A stretch of DNA of 45,225 nucleotides from assembly GCA_947166655.1 (NCBI GenBank), contig CAMVFC010000010.1, positions 1 through 45,225 on the forward strand, written 5' to 3'. The number at the start of each line of letters is the position of its first letter. Position 1 is the first letter of the stretch. This DNA comes from an uncultured Prevotellaceae bacterium. Its GTDB lineage: Bacteria > Bacteroidota > Bacteroidia > Bacteroidales > Bacteroidaceae. Below the pieces are notes generated by a model. That model did no database searches. It was not told the DNA's origin and saw only the letters and a program-made list of their open reading frames with translations. Shown piece by piece: positions 1 to 6,409 of this stretch. A program made the translations under genes and the position numbers.

Positions 1-73
1 AGACTTTAATTGTTAAAAAGAGTCTATGGGGACTTTTTCAGTGCCCTCCAAAACAGAGGGCCTTCTCACTACA

Positions 74-95
74 ATTCTAATGACCGATCTGGGTT
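74..95 (-). repeat. Dispersed repeat, outer inverted-repeat arm (left)
   Basis: The reverse complement carries the core ATCGGTCATTAGA. Related copies lie at 609-634, 5286-5310 and 8373-8398 in plus orientation and at 8476-8494 in minus orientation. This copy and the one at 5286-5310 face each other across the four-gene operon, outside the inner 24-bp inverted repeat. The copies are imperfect, with one to four differences in the core. Confidence 0.5.
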
Positions 96-166
96 AACGT
101 ATGTTGGTCCTGTCTTGTTCGGGAGGTGAGTTCCAAAAATGACTTACCTCTCAATGTTTTTTTGCT

Positions 167-269
167 AAAAGAACTGTCAAACCGTCACCTCATAAAGTAA
201 CAGATTGATTTTGCGGCAAGTAAGTTGTGACAGTTCGGGTGACAGATGGGGTGACAGGTGACAGTTCGG
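167..269 (+). repeat. Inner inverted repeat, left copy (GTGACAG-rich)
   Basis: Two blocks recur in reverse complement near 5 kb. The 24 bp at 167-190 match 5118-5141 perfectly, and the 19 bp GTTCGGGTGACAGATGGGG at 233-251 match 5057-5075 perfectly. The 42-bp spacer between blocks has the same length in both copies but a different sequence. GTGACAG is repeated in tandem at 238-264. Similar GTGACAG strings are, from memory, common near primase/VirE-type genes of Bacteroidota mobile elements, but no such gene is present. Confidence 0.8.
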
Positions 270-409
270 ACGCGAAAATGGGGCTAATTATGCTTTTTCG
301 TATGGTCTTTTCCGGTATTTTTATTGAACGCAGATAAGCTCAAACGCTAATAGCAAATTCCGTGATATATATGCACCGCACCGCTTTGATCCCCTATGTC
401 TCAGAAGCT

Positions 410-447
410 GTATCACTGGTGATACGGCCTTGTATCACTAGTGATAC
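410..447. repeat. Pair of 16-bp palindromes spaced 22 bp
   Basis: GTATCACTGGTGATAC at 410-425 (7-bp arms around a 2-bp centre) is followed by GTATCACTAGTGATAC at 432-447, which is a perfect palindrome and extends to 18 bp at 431-448. Centre-to-centre distance is exactly 22 bp. The same spacing is used by unrelated palindromes at 738-777, 8198-8259 and 28658-28719. The palindromes could be protein-binding sites on one face of the helix or hairpins in RNA; no neighbouring gene points to a function. Confidence 0.7.
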
Positions 448-599
448 ACACGAAATCCTTTAGAGTTTCCTTCATTTTTTGCCTGAAACGACATGTCTTT
501 TGCCCTGAAAACGTTTCCCTTTTCAGCAGGAATCTATCGTCTTTTAACTAAAATATAAAGCATTTCCTTAAGAAGAACAAAAGCATTGTATTCACTGTT

Positions 600-855
600 T
601 ATAGAGGAAATCGGTCATTATACCAACATAAGGGCTTGCCGTTTTGTTCTTTTCTCCAAGGCGACATCGCCAAGACGGAAGGCTAAAACAGCGGAGACGC
701 CCTATTCTTACACCCGATTCTGCCAACTCTTCGCATCATTCCATCATCATGGAATAATCATTCCGTCATCATGGAATAATCTCCACACCTTAGTGAATCA
801 GCCTCCGGCACCTACGATAACGGCCCACACCGACGTACGTGGGCCGCATTTCCCT
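600..855. repeat. Composite 22-bp-periodic repeat element, diverged copy
   Basis: Degenerate units begin at 693 and 715 and are followed by two palindromes, ATTCCATCATCATGGAAT at 738-755 and a one-base variant at 760-777. All starts are on a 22-bp register. The flanks match the element at about 8085-8345: sequence around 671-711 resembles 8109-8149, and 781-855 resembles 8264-8340. It is therefore a diverged copy of the same intergenic element. Confidence 0.65.
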
Positions 856-1394
856 TAACCATGAACGCTGAATGACACTTCCCAACAAAGTGTCACTTCA
901 CTTATCGTTTTCTAATTCTATTGATTAAATCATCGGAACGACCCTTTTGAATAAAAGCATAAATAATAATGTATGTAGTGTACTGAAGCGTACCATAGGA
1001 AAGCCAAGGGAAGCCCCGATTCACTTCACAACAGTCCTTCTTTCATTCCTCATCTTTCATCTCTTATCCTTCATCCAAGCATATTTTCCGCTTATGGAAA
1101 CACAATCCCAACCACGGATTTAGGAAGGAGAACGACAAAAAAGGCCCTTCCATGATTCATTTTTTCGAAATTCTTTTGTCCCTAACAAAACTTTTTCCTA
1201 CTTTTGTCCCCGACCAAGCCAGCCACTCGTGGAAGGGCGGGTTCAAATTGACATTTTGGAATCCTGCGGCTGAGGAATCCGTTTGTAAGGACAGCCCAGG
1301 GAGAAGGACGTTTTCTAAACGTTACCTGTCTGCAAGTTCAAACTTCGCAAAAATTGAATTCAAGTGCAGCGGTAATGCAACGAAGCGTCTGCGT

Positions 1395-1567
1395 GGGTGT
1401 ATTATACCCAGATGATTCGTTACCCTTATCCTGATGATGAGCGTAACGGACACTTGTATGATATCACTTGACGTGGGCTGGCTTGCGTTGCTTATCCTTA
1501 CTTGGAGGCAATGCGAAGGCCAGAACTTGAGGATAGGCGCGGAAGAACACACTCCCACGTCTTTTTT
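1395..1567 (+). ncRNA. Candidate structured RNA or leader
   Basis: A closing stem pairs GACGTGGG (1470-1477) with CCCACGTC (1554-1561) and is followed directly by six T residues. Inside it, 1478-1491 pairs with 1508-1523 through 14 base pairs including wobbles and a 2-nt bulge. The loop TATCC (1493-1497) is complementary to GGATA (1531-1535), so a pseudoknot is possible. Upstream hairpins pair 1395-1400 with 1404-1409 and 1418-1423 with 1443-1448. I do not recognise it as 6S, tmRNA, RNase P or SRP RNA. It could be an independent small RNA or a remnant; the 5' end is unknown. Confidence 0.35.
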
Positions 1568-1596
1568 GTTTCCTAAACCTTAATCAAGTATTATTG
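1565..1596 (+). promoter_or_regulatory. Promoter of the four-gene exported-protein operon
   Basis: A TTTG at 1565-1568 and a TATTATTG at 1589-1596 are separated by 20 bp, fitting the Bacteroidota -33/-7 pattern (TTTG, 19-21 bp, TAnnTTTG) with one mismatch in the -7 box. Transcription would begin near 1602, leaving a leader of about 39 nt before the ATG at 1641. The TTTG overlaps the T-run that ends the candidate structured RNA. Confidence 0.6.
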
Positions 1597-1640
1597 CTGA
1601 ATGCGGGGAGTTTAGTAGGCACCTTAACGGAATCTACTCT

Positions 1641-2213
1641 ATGAAAAGGATGTTAACAATGGCTTTCGTGATGCTATCGCTCACGACGGCAATGACTGTT
1701 CAAGCGCAAACCTACAAGTACCGCCAGGTGAAAATTGTCAACAAGAACACGGGCGAGGAACATGCCGGCGGAACAATAGTCAAATACGTGACCTTCAGCA
1801 ACGGCAAGAGCGCATTCTCGTTCACCGACATGAGCGGACGTGTGGTCTCCAGGGGAGCCTTTGACACGGAAATCTGGTCGTTTATGAACTATGCCCCCGT
1901 GCAAGGAGGCACCGGCATGTCCGTAGGATTCGTCAATCCACGGGTATTCAAATATCAATCGACAAACAGCAACGGTATCATGGTGTATAAGAACAACCGC
2001 TCTGTCACCCATAGCACCACGGGACAAGTGGGCGGCTACATAACGGACTACATCAATTTCTCGAGCGACTATAAACGCTTTAATGTCATCAGCGGAGGAA
2101 CCGACCGTGAAAATGGTGTTGGTGCTTACTATACAAGCATCCCCCTTTGCGATTCAAACCAGATACTGGTGTTTGAACTGGTGGAAAATGCTAACAGCGG
2201 AGATTTCTATTAA
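1641..2213 (+). CDS. Exported protein of unknown function, operon gene 1
   Basis: The protein has 190 residues and begins with a clear signal peptide (basic MKR, hydrophobic stretch, likely cleavage after VQAQ near residue 23). I recognise no family. The mature part is rich in Tyr, Ser, Asn and Gly and looks all-beta. Its pattern (aromatic-rich start, GG, YVTFSNGK, VFKYQSTNSNG, YINFSSDYKRFNV) resembles the first ~115 residues of the next gene (YLTVNSK, VKYMNSENN, YVFNSDFSRLNI), so the two may be paralogues. The gap to the next gene is 18 bp, indicating an operon. The most likely location is periplasm or cell surface; function is unknown. Confidence 0.7.
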   Translation: MKRMLTMAFVMLSLTTAMTVQAQTYKYRQVKIVNKNTGEEHAGGTIVKYVTFSNGKSAFSFTDMSGRVVSRGAFDTEIWSFMNYAPVQGGTGMSVGFVNPRVFKYQSTNSNGIMVYKNNRSVTHSTTGQVGGYITDYINFSSDYKRFNVISGGTDRENGVGAYYTSIPLCDSNQILVFELVENANSGDFY

Positions 2214-2231
2214 TCACACAGCAGTACGACC

Positions 2232-2921
2232 ATGAGGCTTTTTCGTATTATAGCATTGATGCCACTGTTCATAGCTTCGGCCATACAGATATCTGCCCAG
2301 AACAATAGGACGTTCTATTTTGAACGCGTGGCAGTTGTTCAGAATGGTACAAAGCAGAGTGCATCCGGTGACGGGCACTACCTCACCGTCAATAGCAAGA
2401 TCTTGTATGAAAGCGATGCCAACGGACTAAGCATGGGAACCTCTTCTGTCAAATACATGAATTCCGAGAACAACCGCCCCCTTTACGAGGGAAAGACAGC
2501 TCTGGGGGATCATCTGGCATACGTGTTCAATTCGGACTTCTCAAGACTGAATATTAAGAAACTGGACGGAACGGTGTATGTTTACGAACGCAAGTCGCAG
2601 CCCTCGCCGTCCAAGATGCGTGTTTACGACAAGGACGACTTCACACCTGTCGTTGTGAAGGATGACAACACCTCCGCACAAGGCGGCTCATCTGCCCATA
2701 CGAGAAATACGCAGACGAGACAGCAAAGGCAACAGGTCACTTGTTCACGCTGCAACGGAACGAGGTATATAGATAAATATGTTCCATCGGTCTCTGAATA
2801 TGGAGTGAAACAGCCTGAATACTATGACTGCCATATTTGTGGGAAACGTGTAGCCAAGAATGGGGGGCACGGACATGCCACTTGCCCAAGCTGCCATGGC
2901 ACAGGATATGTATATAAATAA
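2232..2921 (+). CDS. Exported protein with C-terminal zinc-ribbon-like cysteines, operon gene 2
   Basis: This 229-residue protein has a signal peptide (cleavage likely after ISAQ, residue 23). Residues 24-120 form an all-beta-looking domain similar in pattern to gene 1. Residues 120-170 are a polar Ser/Thr/Gln-rich linker. Residues 171-221 hold three Cys pairs, C171/C174, C200/C203 and C218/C221, with CxRCxGT and CPSCHGTG motifs like the DnaJ cysteine-rich zinc domain. DnaJ repeats normally act in the cytoplasm, so a metal-binding cysteine module on an exported protein is unusual; the cysteines could alternatively form disulfides. The downstream gap is 28 bp. No enzymatic role is apparent. 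Confidence 0.75.
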   Translation: MRLFRIIALMPLFIASAIQISAQNNRTFYFERVAVVQNGTKQSASGDGHYLTVNSKILYESDANGLSMGTSSVKYMNSENNRPLYEGKTALGDHLAYVFNSDFSRLNIKKLDGTVYVYERKSQPSPSKMRVYDKDDFTPVVVKDDNTSAQGGSSAHTRNTQTRQQRQQVTCSRCNGTRYIDKYVPSVSEYGVKQPEYYDCHICGKRVAKNGGHGHATCPSCHGTGYVYK

Positions 2922-2949
2922 GGAAATAACATAATCATCAATCCGAAGT

Positions 2950-4161
2950 ATGAAAAAAATCTTTTTGTTCTTCTCCCTCATGCTGTCTGTGACTTCGTGG
3001 GCGCAGTACCAAGCAGATCATGCCTTAGAGGTGAAGCGTCTGACAAACTGGGCTCCAGACTACCTCACTGTTACAAACAACTGGAACAACATGTGCATCG
3101 AGCCACAAGCCTCGACGCTGAAATGTCTCTCTGTGATTATTGCTGTCAATGGCGAAAGTACAAAAGACATGGAAGAAGACGACTTCTACCGCATCATTGA
3201 CAGGAGCAATTCCTTCGAACTTACTTATCAAACAAAATCAAACGGGCAGAACAAGCAATACACCAAACAGTTCACAAAGCGCAAAGGGAAACTACTGGTC
3301 ACAAAGGCTGCCCCACAAGCAAAACCCACCACGATCTCACTGCTGTCCGACATGGATGTCGATTTCTTTGCTTTCAACACTTTTGACTATCGGCTTTCTG
3401 GCGATGACCAGTTGATGGACAAGACACTCATGGAGGTCTTTGCTGACCATCTACGTTCCAAAGGCCTGAAGCGCACGACGGAAGCCCCTGACTTATACTT
3501 GTATATCACAAAGGACGTCAATCAAAAAATCGAGTCGATGTATGTACCACAATACAAGACGACCACAGAATCCGGCGGCACAAGCGTAGGCATGGGTAAT
3601 TTCCTCGGAGTGAAAGGACTGAGCGTAGGCAGCAGCAGTGGAAGTGCCACAACGGTGACAAAGGACGTAGGCTATATGCGCACCAACGTTCAAGCCGATG
3701 CCTATCTGGAGTTTTCCATTCTTGATTCACGAAAGTTGAACAGCGAAAGTGCCCCCGTTATCTGGCAGCTGACCTATAGTGAGCATAGCACAAGTGAAAT
3801 ACGTCTGTTGGAATGGGTAAAGAACTGGATTGGATCGTGGGCTTTGGAGTATCCCTTCCATGAAGCGGTGATGTCCACCAAAGTCAGCACATGGGGCGTT
3901 TTCTGCAATAATTTCATTCAAGACACAACCGTTTCCGATGTGGTTCCTGGAAGCAAAGCAGAACAATTGGGCTGTAAGACGGGAGACGTTATCAAGTACG
4001 TAAAGTATGCAGACAATGAAGAGAACTCCTGCTACTTCCGCCCAGGACAAAGCTTCTATGCCAGCCTGATTATTCCGACGGCCGTCATGATGCATATCGG
4101 GAAACAGAAATTCACCAAGGGAGGAATAACAGAGAGTATTTCTTATAACTATATCTACTAA
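2950..4161 (+). CDS. Exported protein with DUF4136-like core and PDZ-like ends, operon gene 3
   Basis: The protein has 403 residues and a signal peptide ending near residue 19 (SWAQ). Residues about 35-115 contain a PDZ-like pattern (VIIAVNGEST, FELTY). Residues about 125-300 resemble DUF4136: an F-x-TFDYR start, predicted helix LMEVFADHLRSKGL, then APDLYLYI and a terminal LLEWVKNWIGSWALEYPF helix. Residues about 305-395 again look PDZ-like (VSDVVPGSKAEQLGCKTGDVI). A Gly/Ser-rich insertion sits at about residues 205-230. DUF4136 proteins are usually small envelope lipoproteins; here the Cys lipidation site is absent. No protease domain accompanies the PDZ-like parts. Confidence 0.65.
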   Translation: MKKIFLFFSLMLSVTSWAQYQADHALEVKRLTNWAPDYLTVTNNWNNMCIEPQASTLKCLSVIIAVNGESTKDMEEDDFYRIIDRSNSFELTYQTKSNGQNKQYTKQFTKRKGKLLVTKAAPQAKPTTISLLSDMDVDFFAFNTFDYRLSGDDQLMDKTLMEVFADHLRSKGLKRTTEAPDLYLYITKDVNQKIESMYVPQYKTTTESGGTSVGMGNFLGVKGLSVGSSSGSATTVTKDVGYMRTNVQADAYLEFSILDSRKLNSESAPVIWQLTYSEHSTSEIRLLEWVKNWIGSWALEYPFHEAVMSTKVSTWGVFCNNFIQDTTVSDVVPGSKAEQLGCKTGDVIKYVKYADNEENSCYFRPGQSFYASLIIPTAVMMHIGKQKFTKGGITESISYNYIY

Positions 4162-4191
4162 TCTTCACAATCATCAAAAACATTTGGTCTT

Positions 4192-4851
4192 ATGAAAAAG
4201 ATTCTAATGATTCTGCTGATGGCTGCAACATGCCTGGCCACGGCAAATGCACAGAGCGACCTCGTGGGAGGTGGTAAAGTCAAGAAAGAAAAGAAAACCA
4301 AGATGGGAATAGCACTTGGCGCAGGTTCTATGGGCTATTCTGCCGATCAGTATTCTGTCAGCTTTGGTTTCTTAGGAAGCATCAACTTCATCATGACGAT
4401 GCCGTTCAACAAAAATCCGGAATCCAGATGGCTTGGCGAAATGACTATCGGATTAAACTATTGTAAGAACAATGTAGAGTGGGACAAGTCTTCACGCTCA
4501 AAAACGAGTACCACATTACTTGAAATCCCTAACATTGGCGTCAAATGTCGTTATATCCTGAACCCGATGAGCACACGGGGCAAATGGTATATTTATCCGG
4601 GCATATCTTTCTGTCCCCTTGCTACTTTCCCTGTGAATGAGACTTCAAGCGTGAACAAGAATAATAAAACTCTTGCTGACGATGGTCCTGGCTTGACCTT
4701 TGGAGGAGAATGTGGCTTTGGATTTGCTGCGAAGCATCTCGGTTTCTCCGTTGGTCCGTTTATCAAAATAGCAACCAGCTATTCCAGTAAATCCAACTCG
4801 ACTTCTCCGGCAATGTACGGAGGCCAGTTTAATCTCCACTACATGTTTTAA
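4192..4851 (+). CDS. Outer-membrane beta-barrel protein, operon gene 4
   Basis: This 219-residue protein has a signal peptide (cleavage after ANAQ, residue 21), a short Lys-rich segment (KVKKEKKTK) and then alternating hydrophobic strands (MGIALGAGSMGY, FGFLGSINFIMTM, GEMTIGLNY, GVKCRYIL, WYIYPGISF, GFSVGPFIKI). It ends in Phe (NLHYMF), the signature recognised by the barrel-assembly machinery. Eight strands would fit the length. It closes the four-gene unit, 30 bp after the previous stop, and may be the outer-membrane anchor or partner of the three exported proteins; that role is inferred from context only. Confidence 0.7.
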   Translation: MKKILMILLMAATCLATANAQSDLVGGGKVKKEKKTKMGIALGAGSMGYSADQYSVSFGFLGSINFIMTMPFNKNPESRWLGEMTIGLNYCKNNVEWDKSSRSKTSTTLLEIPNIGVKCRYILNPMSTRGKWYIYPGISFCPLATFPVNETSSVNKNNKTLADDGPGLTFGGECGFGFAAKHLGFSVGPFIKIATSYSSKSNSTSPAMYGGQFNLHYMF

Positions 4852-4978
4852 AAAGTCAAGCAAAAGACAAACTCAACGCATAATCCCCAACCCATAAAGA
4901 TTTCCTTCCAACCATTAGAATAAAAACGTAGTATTCGCTATTGAAAGAGGAAATCAGTCGCTCACAGATGCAATTGGG

Positions 4979-5029
4979 AGGTGCCAACAATGCCGGAAAG
5001 GAGAACCCTTTCCGGCATTGTTGGCACCT
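4979..5029 (+). terminator. Strong hairpin after the exported-protein operon
   Basis: A perfect 23-bp stem pairs 4979-5001 with 5007-5029 around a 5-nt loop (AGAAC). Read on the plus strand it is followed by TATTTC, a weak T-tract, so it can end the operon whose last stop is at 4851. The stem is longer than most intrinsic terminators and sits just inside the right inner inverted repeat, so it may instead be a repeat-associated palindrome. Confidence 0.6.
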
Positions 5030-5056
5030 ATTTCATGTTAAAACCGTCACCTTTCG

Positions 5057-5141
5057 CCCCATCTGTCACCCGAACTATAACCACTTATCCAATTGTCCTT
5101 CAATAGAATGTATCGGGAGGTGACGGTTTGACAGTTCTTTT
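5057..5141 (-). repeat. Inner inverted repeat, right copy
   Basis: This is the reverse-complement partner of 167-251. Block 5118-5141 matches 167-190 over 24 bp and block 5057-5075 matches 233-251 over 19 bp, with the same 42-bp spacing between blocks. Together the pair bounds the segment carrying the candidate RNA and the four-gene operon. Confidence 0.8.
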
Positions 5142-5285
5142 GGTCAAAATGCAAGTGTAGGCCATGTGTGGGATTACCACCCTAGATGACGCTCAACCGA
5201 TATCATGGAAATCGCGTCCGTATGGGCCGCAGAAACAGACAGGGGGCATCATGCATGGCGGGAGTTGCCGAGGGAACATAGATTG

Positions 5286-5322
5286 AACCTCAATCGGTTC
5301 ATTAGACCAATATGAGGACTAT
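5286..5322 (+). repeat. Dispersed repeat, outer inverted-repeat arm (right)
   Basis: It contains ATCGGTTCATTAGACCAAT and resembles 8373-8398, where CCATTAGACCAATATATAGG also lies upstream of a folD 3' end. The similarity continues weakly to about 5345 (TTTCATTATT, then TTGCRGTGA), so the folD downstream region appears to have been duplicated along with part of the gene. Confidence 0.55.
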
Positions 5323-5390
5323 CAACGTGGTCTTTCATTATTGCAGTGAGAATAGCTTGGGACGGTCTCACCATTCGTAAGCAGCTGACG

Positions 5391-5760
5391 TCAGCTGTAG
5401 TATTCGTGGCGTGCGGCGGCGAGGGTGTTCAGCATGAGCATACAGATGGTCATTGGGCCTACGCCTCCGGGGACGGGAGTAATCATGGAGGTGATGGGAG
5501 CCACGGCTTGGAAATCGACATCGCCCTGCAGGCGGAAGCCTCGCGGACGTGAGGCGTCGGGCACGCGTGTGGTGCCTACGTCGATGACGACAGCCCCGGG
5601 CTTCATCATGTCGGCAGTGACGAAGGCGGGCTGACCGATGGCGGCGATGAGGATGTCGGCCTCCCGACACTCCTGCTTCAGAGTCTTGGAACGAGAGTGG
5701 CAGACGGTGACGGTGGCATCGACGTCCTTGCGATAGTCGATAGCCTCGATGACTTTCGGC
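5391..5760 (-). pseudogene. folD: Truncated folD copy with an internal deletion
   Basis: The minus-strand frame reproduces the last ~108 residues of the intact FolD at 8595-9542 (about nine differences by eye) plus 12 residues around [13 protein letters not shown]. The 64 residues that lie between them in the intact protein are missing, and so is everything N-terminal. In the intact gene the deletion ends coincide with the two copies of CGTCGAC at 8921-8927 and 9113-9119, 192 bp apart, so loss between short direct repeats is likely; here the junction reads CATCGAC near 5717-5723. The catalytic N-terminal domain is absent, so the product cannot be a working dehydrogenase/cyclohydrolase. Confidence 0.9.
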
Positions 5761-5969
5761 ACGTTTTTTCTACTTCCCCACCCCTTTTTCAGTGTTTCGC
5801 GAGGCCGGCGACCTCTGCAAGCTCACCTTTAGCCTCGATGTCTCTGGGTAAGGAGGCATGACGTTCCGGCGCTGCCGTTAGCCTATTCCCCGCAAACCGT
5901 TCTGCATTTCCGCCCTGCGCATTTGTCACTTTTTTGGAAACATATCGGGCGATTTTCGCAGATTATTTG

Positions 5970-5977
5970 TACCTTTG
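5970..5977 (+). promoter_or_regulatory. -7 promoter element for the SMR exporter gene
   Basis: TACCTTTG at 5970-5977 is a perfect Bacteroidota -7 box; I see no matching TTTG 20 bp upstream. A start site near 5983 would leave a leader of about 60 nt before the ATG at 6045. This argues against the in-frame upstream ATG at 5934, which would precede the transcript. Confidence 0.5.
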
Positions 5978-6044
5978 CAGCGCCTTAGAAGGAGTCGCCG
6001 AGATAGTCTTGCAGCCCTCGAACAGGCAAGACACAATACGAACT

Positions 6045-6368
6045 ATGAGCTGGATTATCTTGATTCTCGCAGGACTCTGCGAGGTGGCTTTCACCTTCTG
6101 TCTCGGCAACACAAAGGACACGAGCGGCACTCTGTGGTGGACATGGATGTCGTGCTTCGGCTTTTTCTATGTACTGAGTGCAGTGCTGCTGGCCAAGGCC
6201 ACGCAGACGCTGCCGCTGGGCACGGCCTACCCCGTGTGGACGGGCATCGGTGCCGTCGGTGCCGTGCTCGTCGGCATCTTTGTCTTCAAGGAGCCTGCCA
6301 CCTTCTGGCGCGTGTTCTTCCTCACCACCCTCATCGGCTCCATCATCGGACTCAAGTCCTTGTCGTGA
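6045..6368 (+). CDS. gdx: SMR-family exporter of the Gdx/SugE type (guanidinium exporter)
   Basis: This 107-residue protein has four hydrophobic segments, the standard SMR length. It starts MSWIILILAGLCEV, so the essential membrane Glu is at residue 13, as in Gdx. The motif PLGTAYPVWTGIGAVGAVLVGI matches the Gdx branch, which exports guanidinium in exchange for protons, better than the EmrE multidrug branch. The start at 6045 gives the usual SMR N terminus; an upstream ATG would add 37 residues with no homology and lies before the promoter. The acyl-ACP thioesterase follows after 41 bp, probably cotranscribed without an obvious functional link. I see no guanidine riboswitch upstream. Confidence 0.85.
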   Translation: MSWIILILAGLCEVAFTFCLGNTKDTSGTLWWTWMSCFGFFYVLSAVLLAKATQTLPLGTAYPVWTGIGAVGAVLVGIFVFKEPATFWRVFFLTTLIGSIIGLKSLS

Positions 6369-6409
6369 CGAGACCGCCGGCCCCCAATGAACAACATCAA
6401 TCTACCACT

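Larger units (their letters stand above)
1..1640. other. Gene-poor repeat-rich region upstream of the exported-protein operon
   Basis: I see no convincing gene here; the short open frames of 80-90 codons have no recognisable domain and run through repeats. The stretch holds an inverted-repeat arm at 74-95, a GTGACAG-rich repeat at 167-269, two 16-bp palindromes at 410-447, a composite repeat at about 600-855, an 8-bp inverted repeat (TGACACTT...AAGTGTCA) near 873-895, a pyrimidine-rich degenerate tandem (TTCATC-like) near 1038-1078, a possible structured RNA at 1395-1567 and the promoter of the next gene. The region looks like accumulated repeat and mobile-element debris. Confidence 0.6.
4852..5390. 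other. Intergenic region with repeat remnants
   Basis: There is no gene that I can support. Besides the 23-bp hairpin and the right inverted-repeat copies, 4931-4960 resembles 589-617 (GTATTCRCTRTT, then AGAGGAAATCRGTC), so pieces of the left flank recur here in direct orientation. The sequence 5150-5285 matches nothing else I can see in the window. Confidence 0.5.

Noticed and set aside
586..858. 90-codon open frame
   Set aside because: It runs through the dispersed repeat and the palindromes, has no signal peptide or domain, and related repeat copies are not open in the same frame.
1152..1558. Two overlapping open frames on opposite strands (87 and 78 codons)
   Set aside because: Neither has a recognisable domain; the minus-strand one lies across the candidate structured RNA and is best explained by chance.
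3000..4095. HtrA-like protease in the third operon gene
   Set aside because: PDZ-like segments are present but there is no trypsin-like domain or GNSGG motif.
5275..5300. tRNA-like GGTTCAATC string on the minus strand
   Set aside because: No acceptor, D or anticodon arms can be built around it; it is part of the dispersed repeat arm.
5763..6044. Guanidine riboswitch upstream of the Gdx exporter
   Set aside because: I looked for a ykkC-type structure because Gdx genes often have one, but saw no conserved stems; the -7 box leaves only about 60 nt of leader.
5975..6409. Long upstream extension of the acyl-ACP thioesterase frame
   Set aside because: It overlaps the SMR gene in another frame and lacks homology; the thioesterase begins at 6410 with its normal N terminus.
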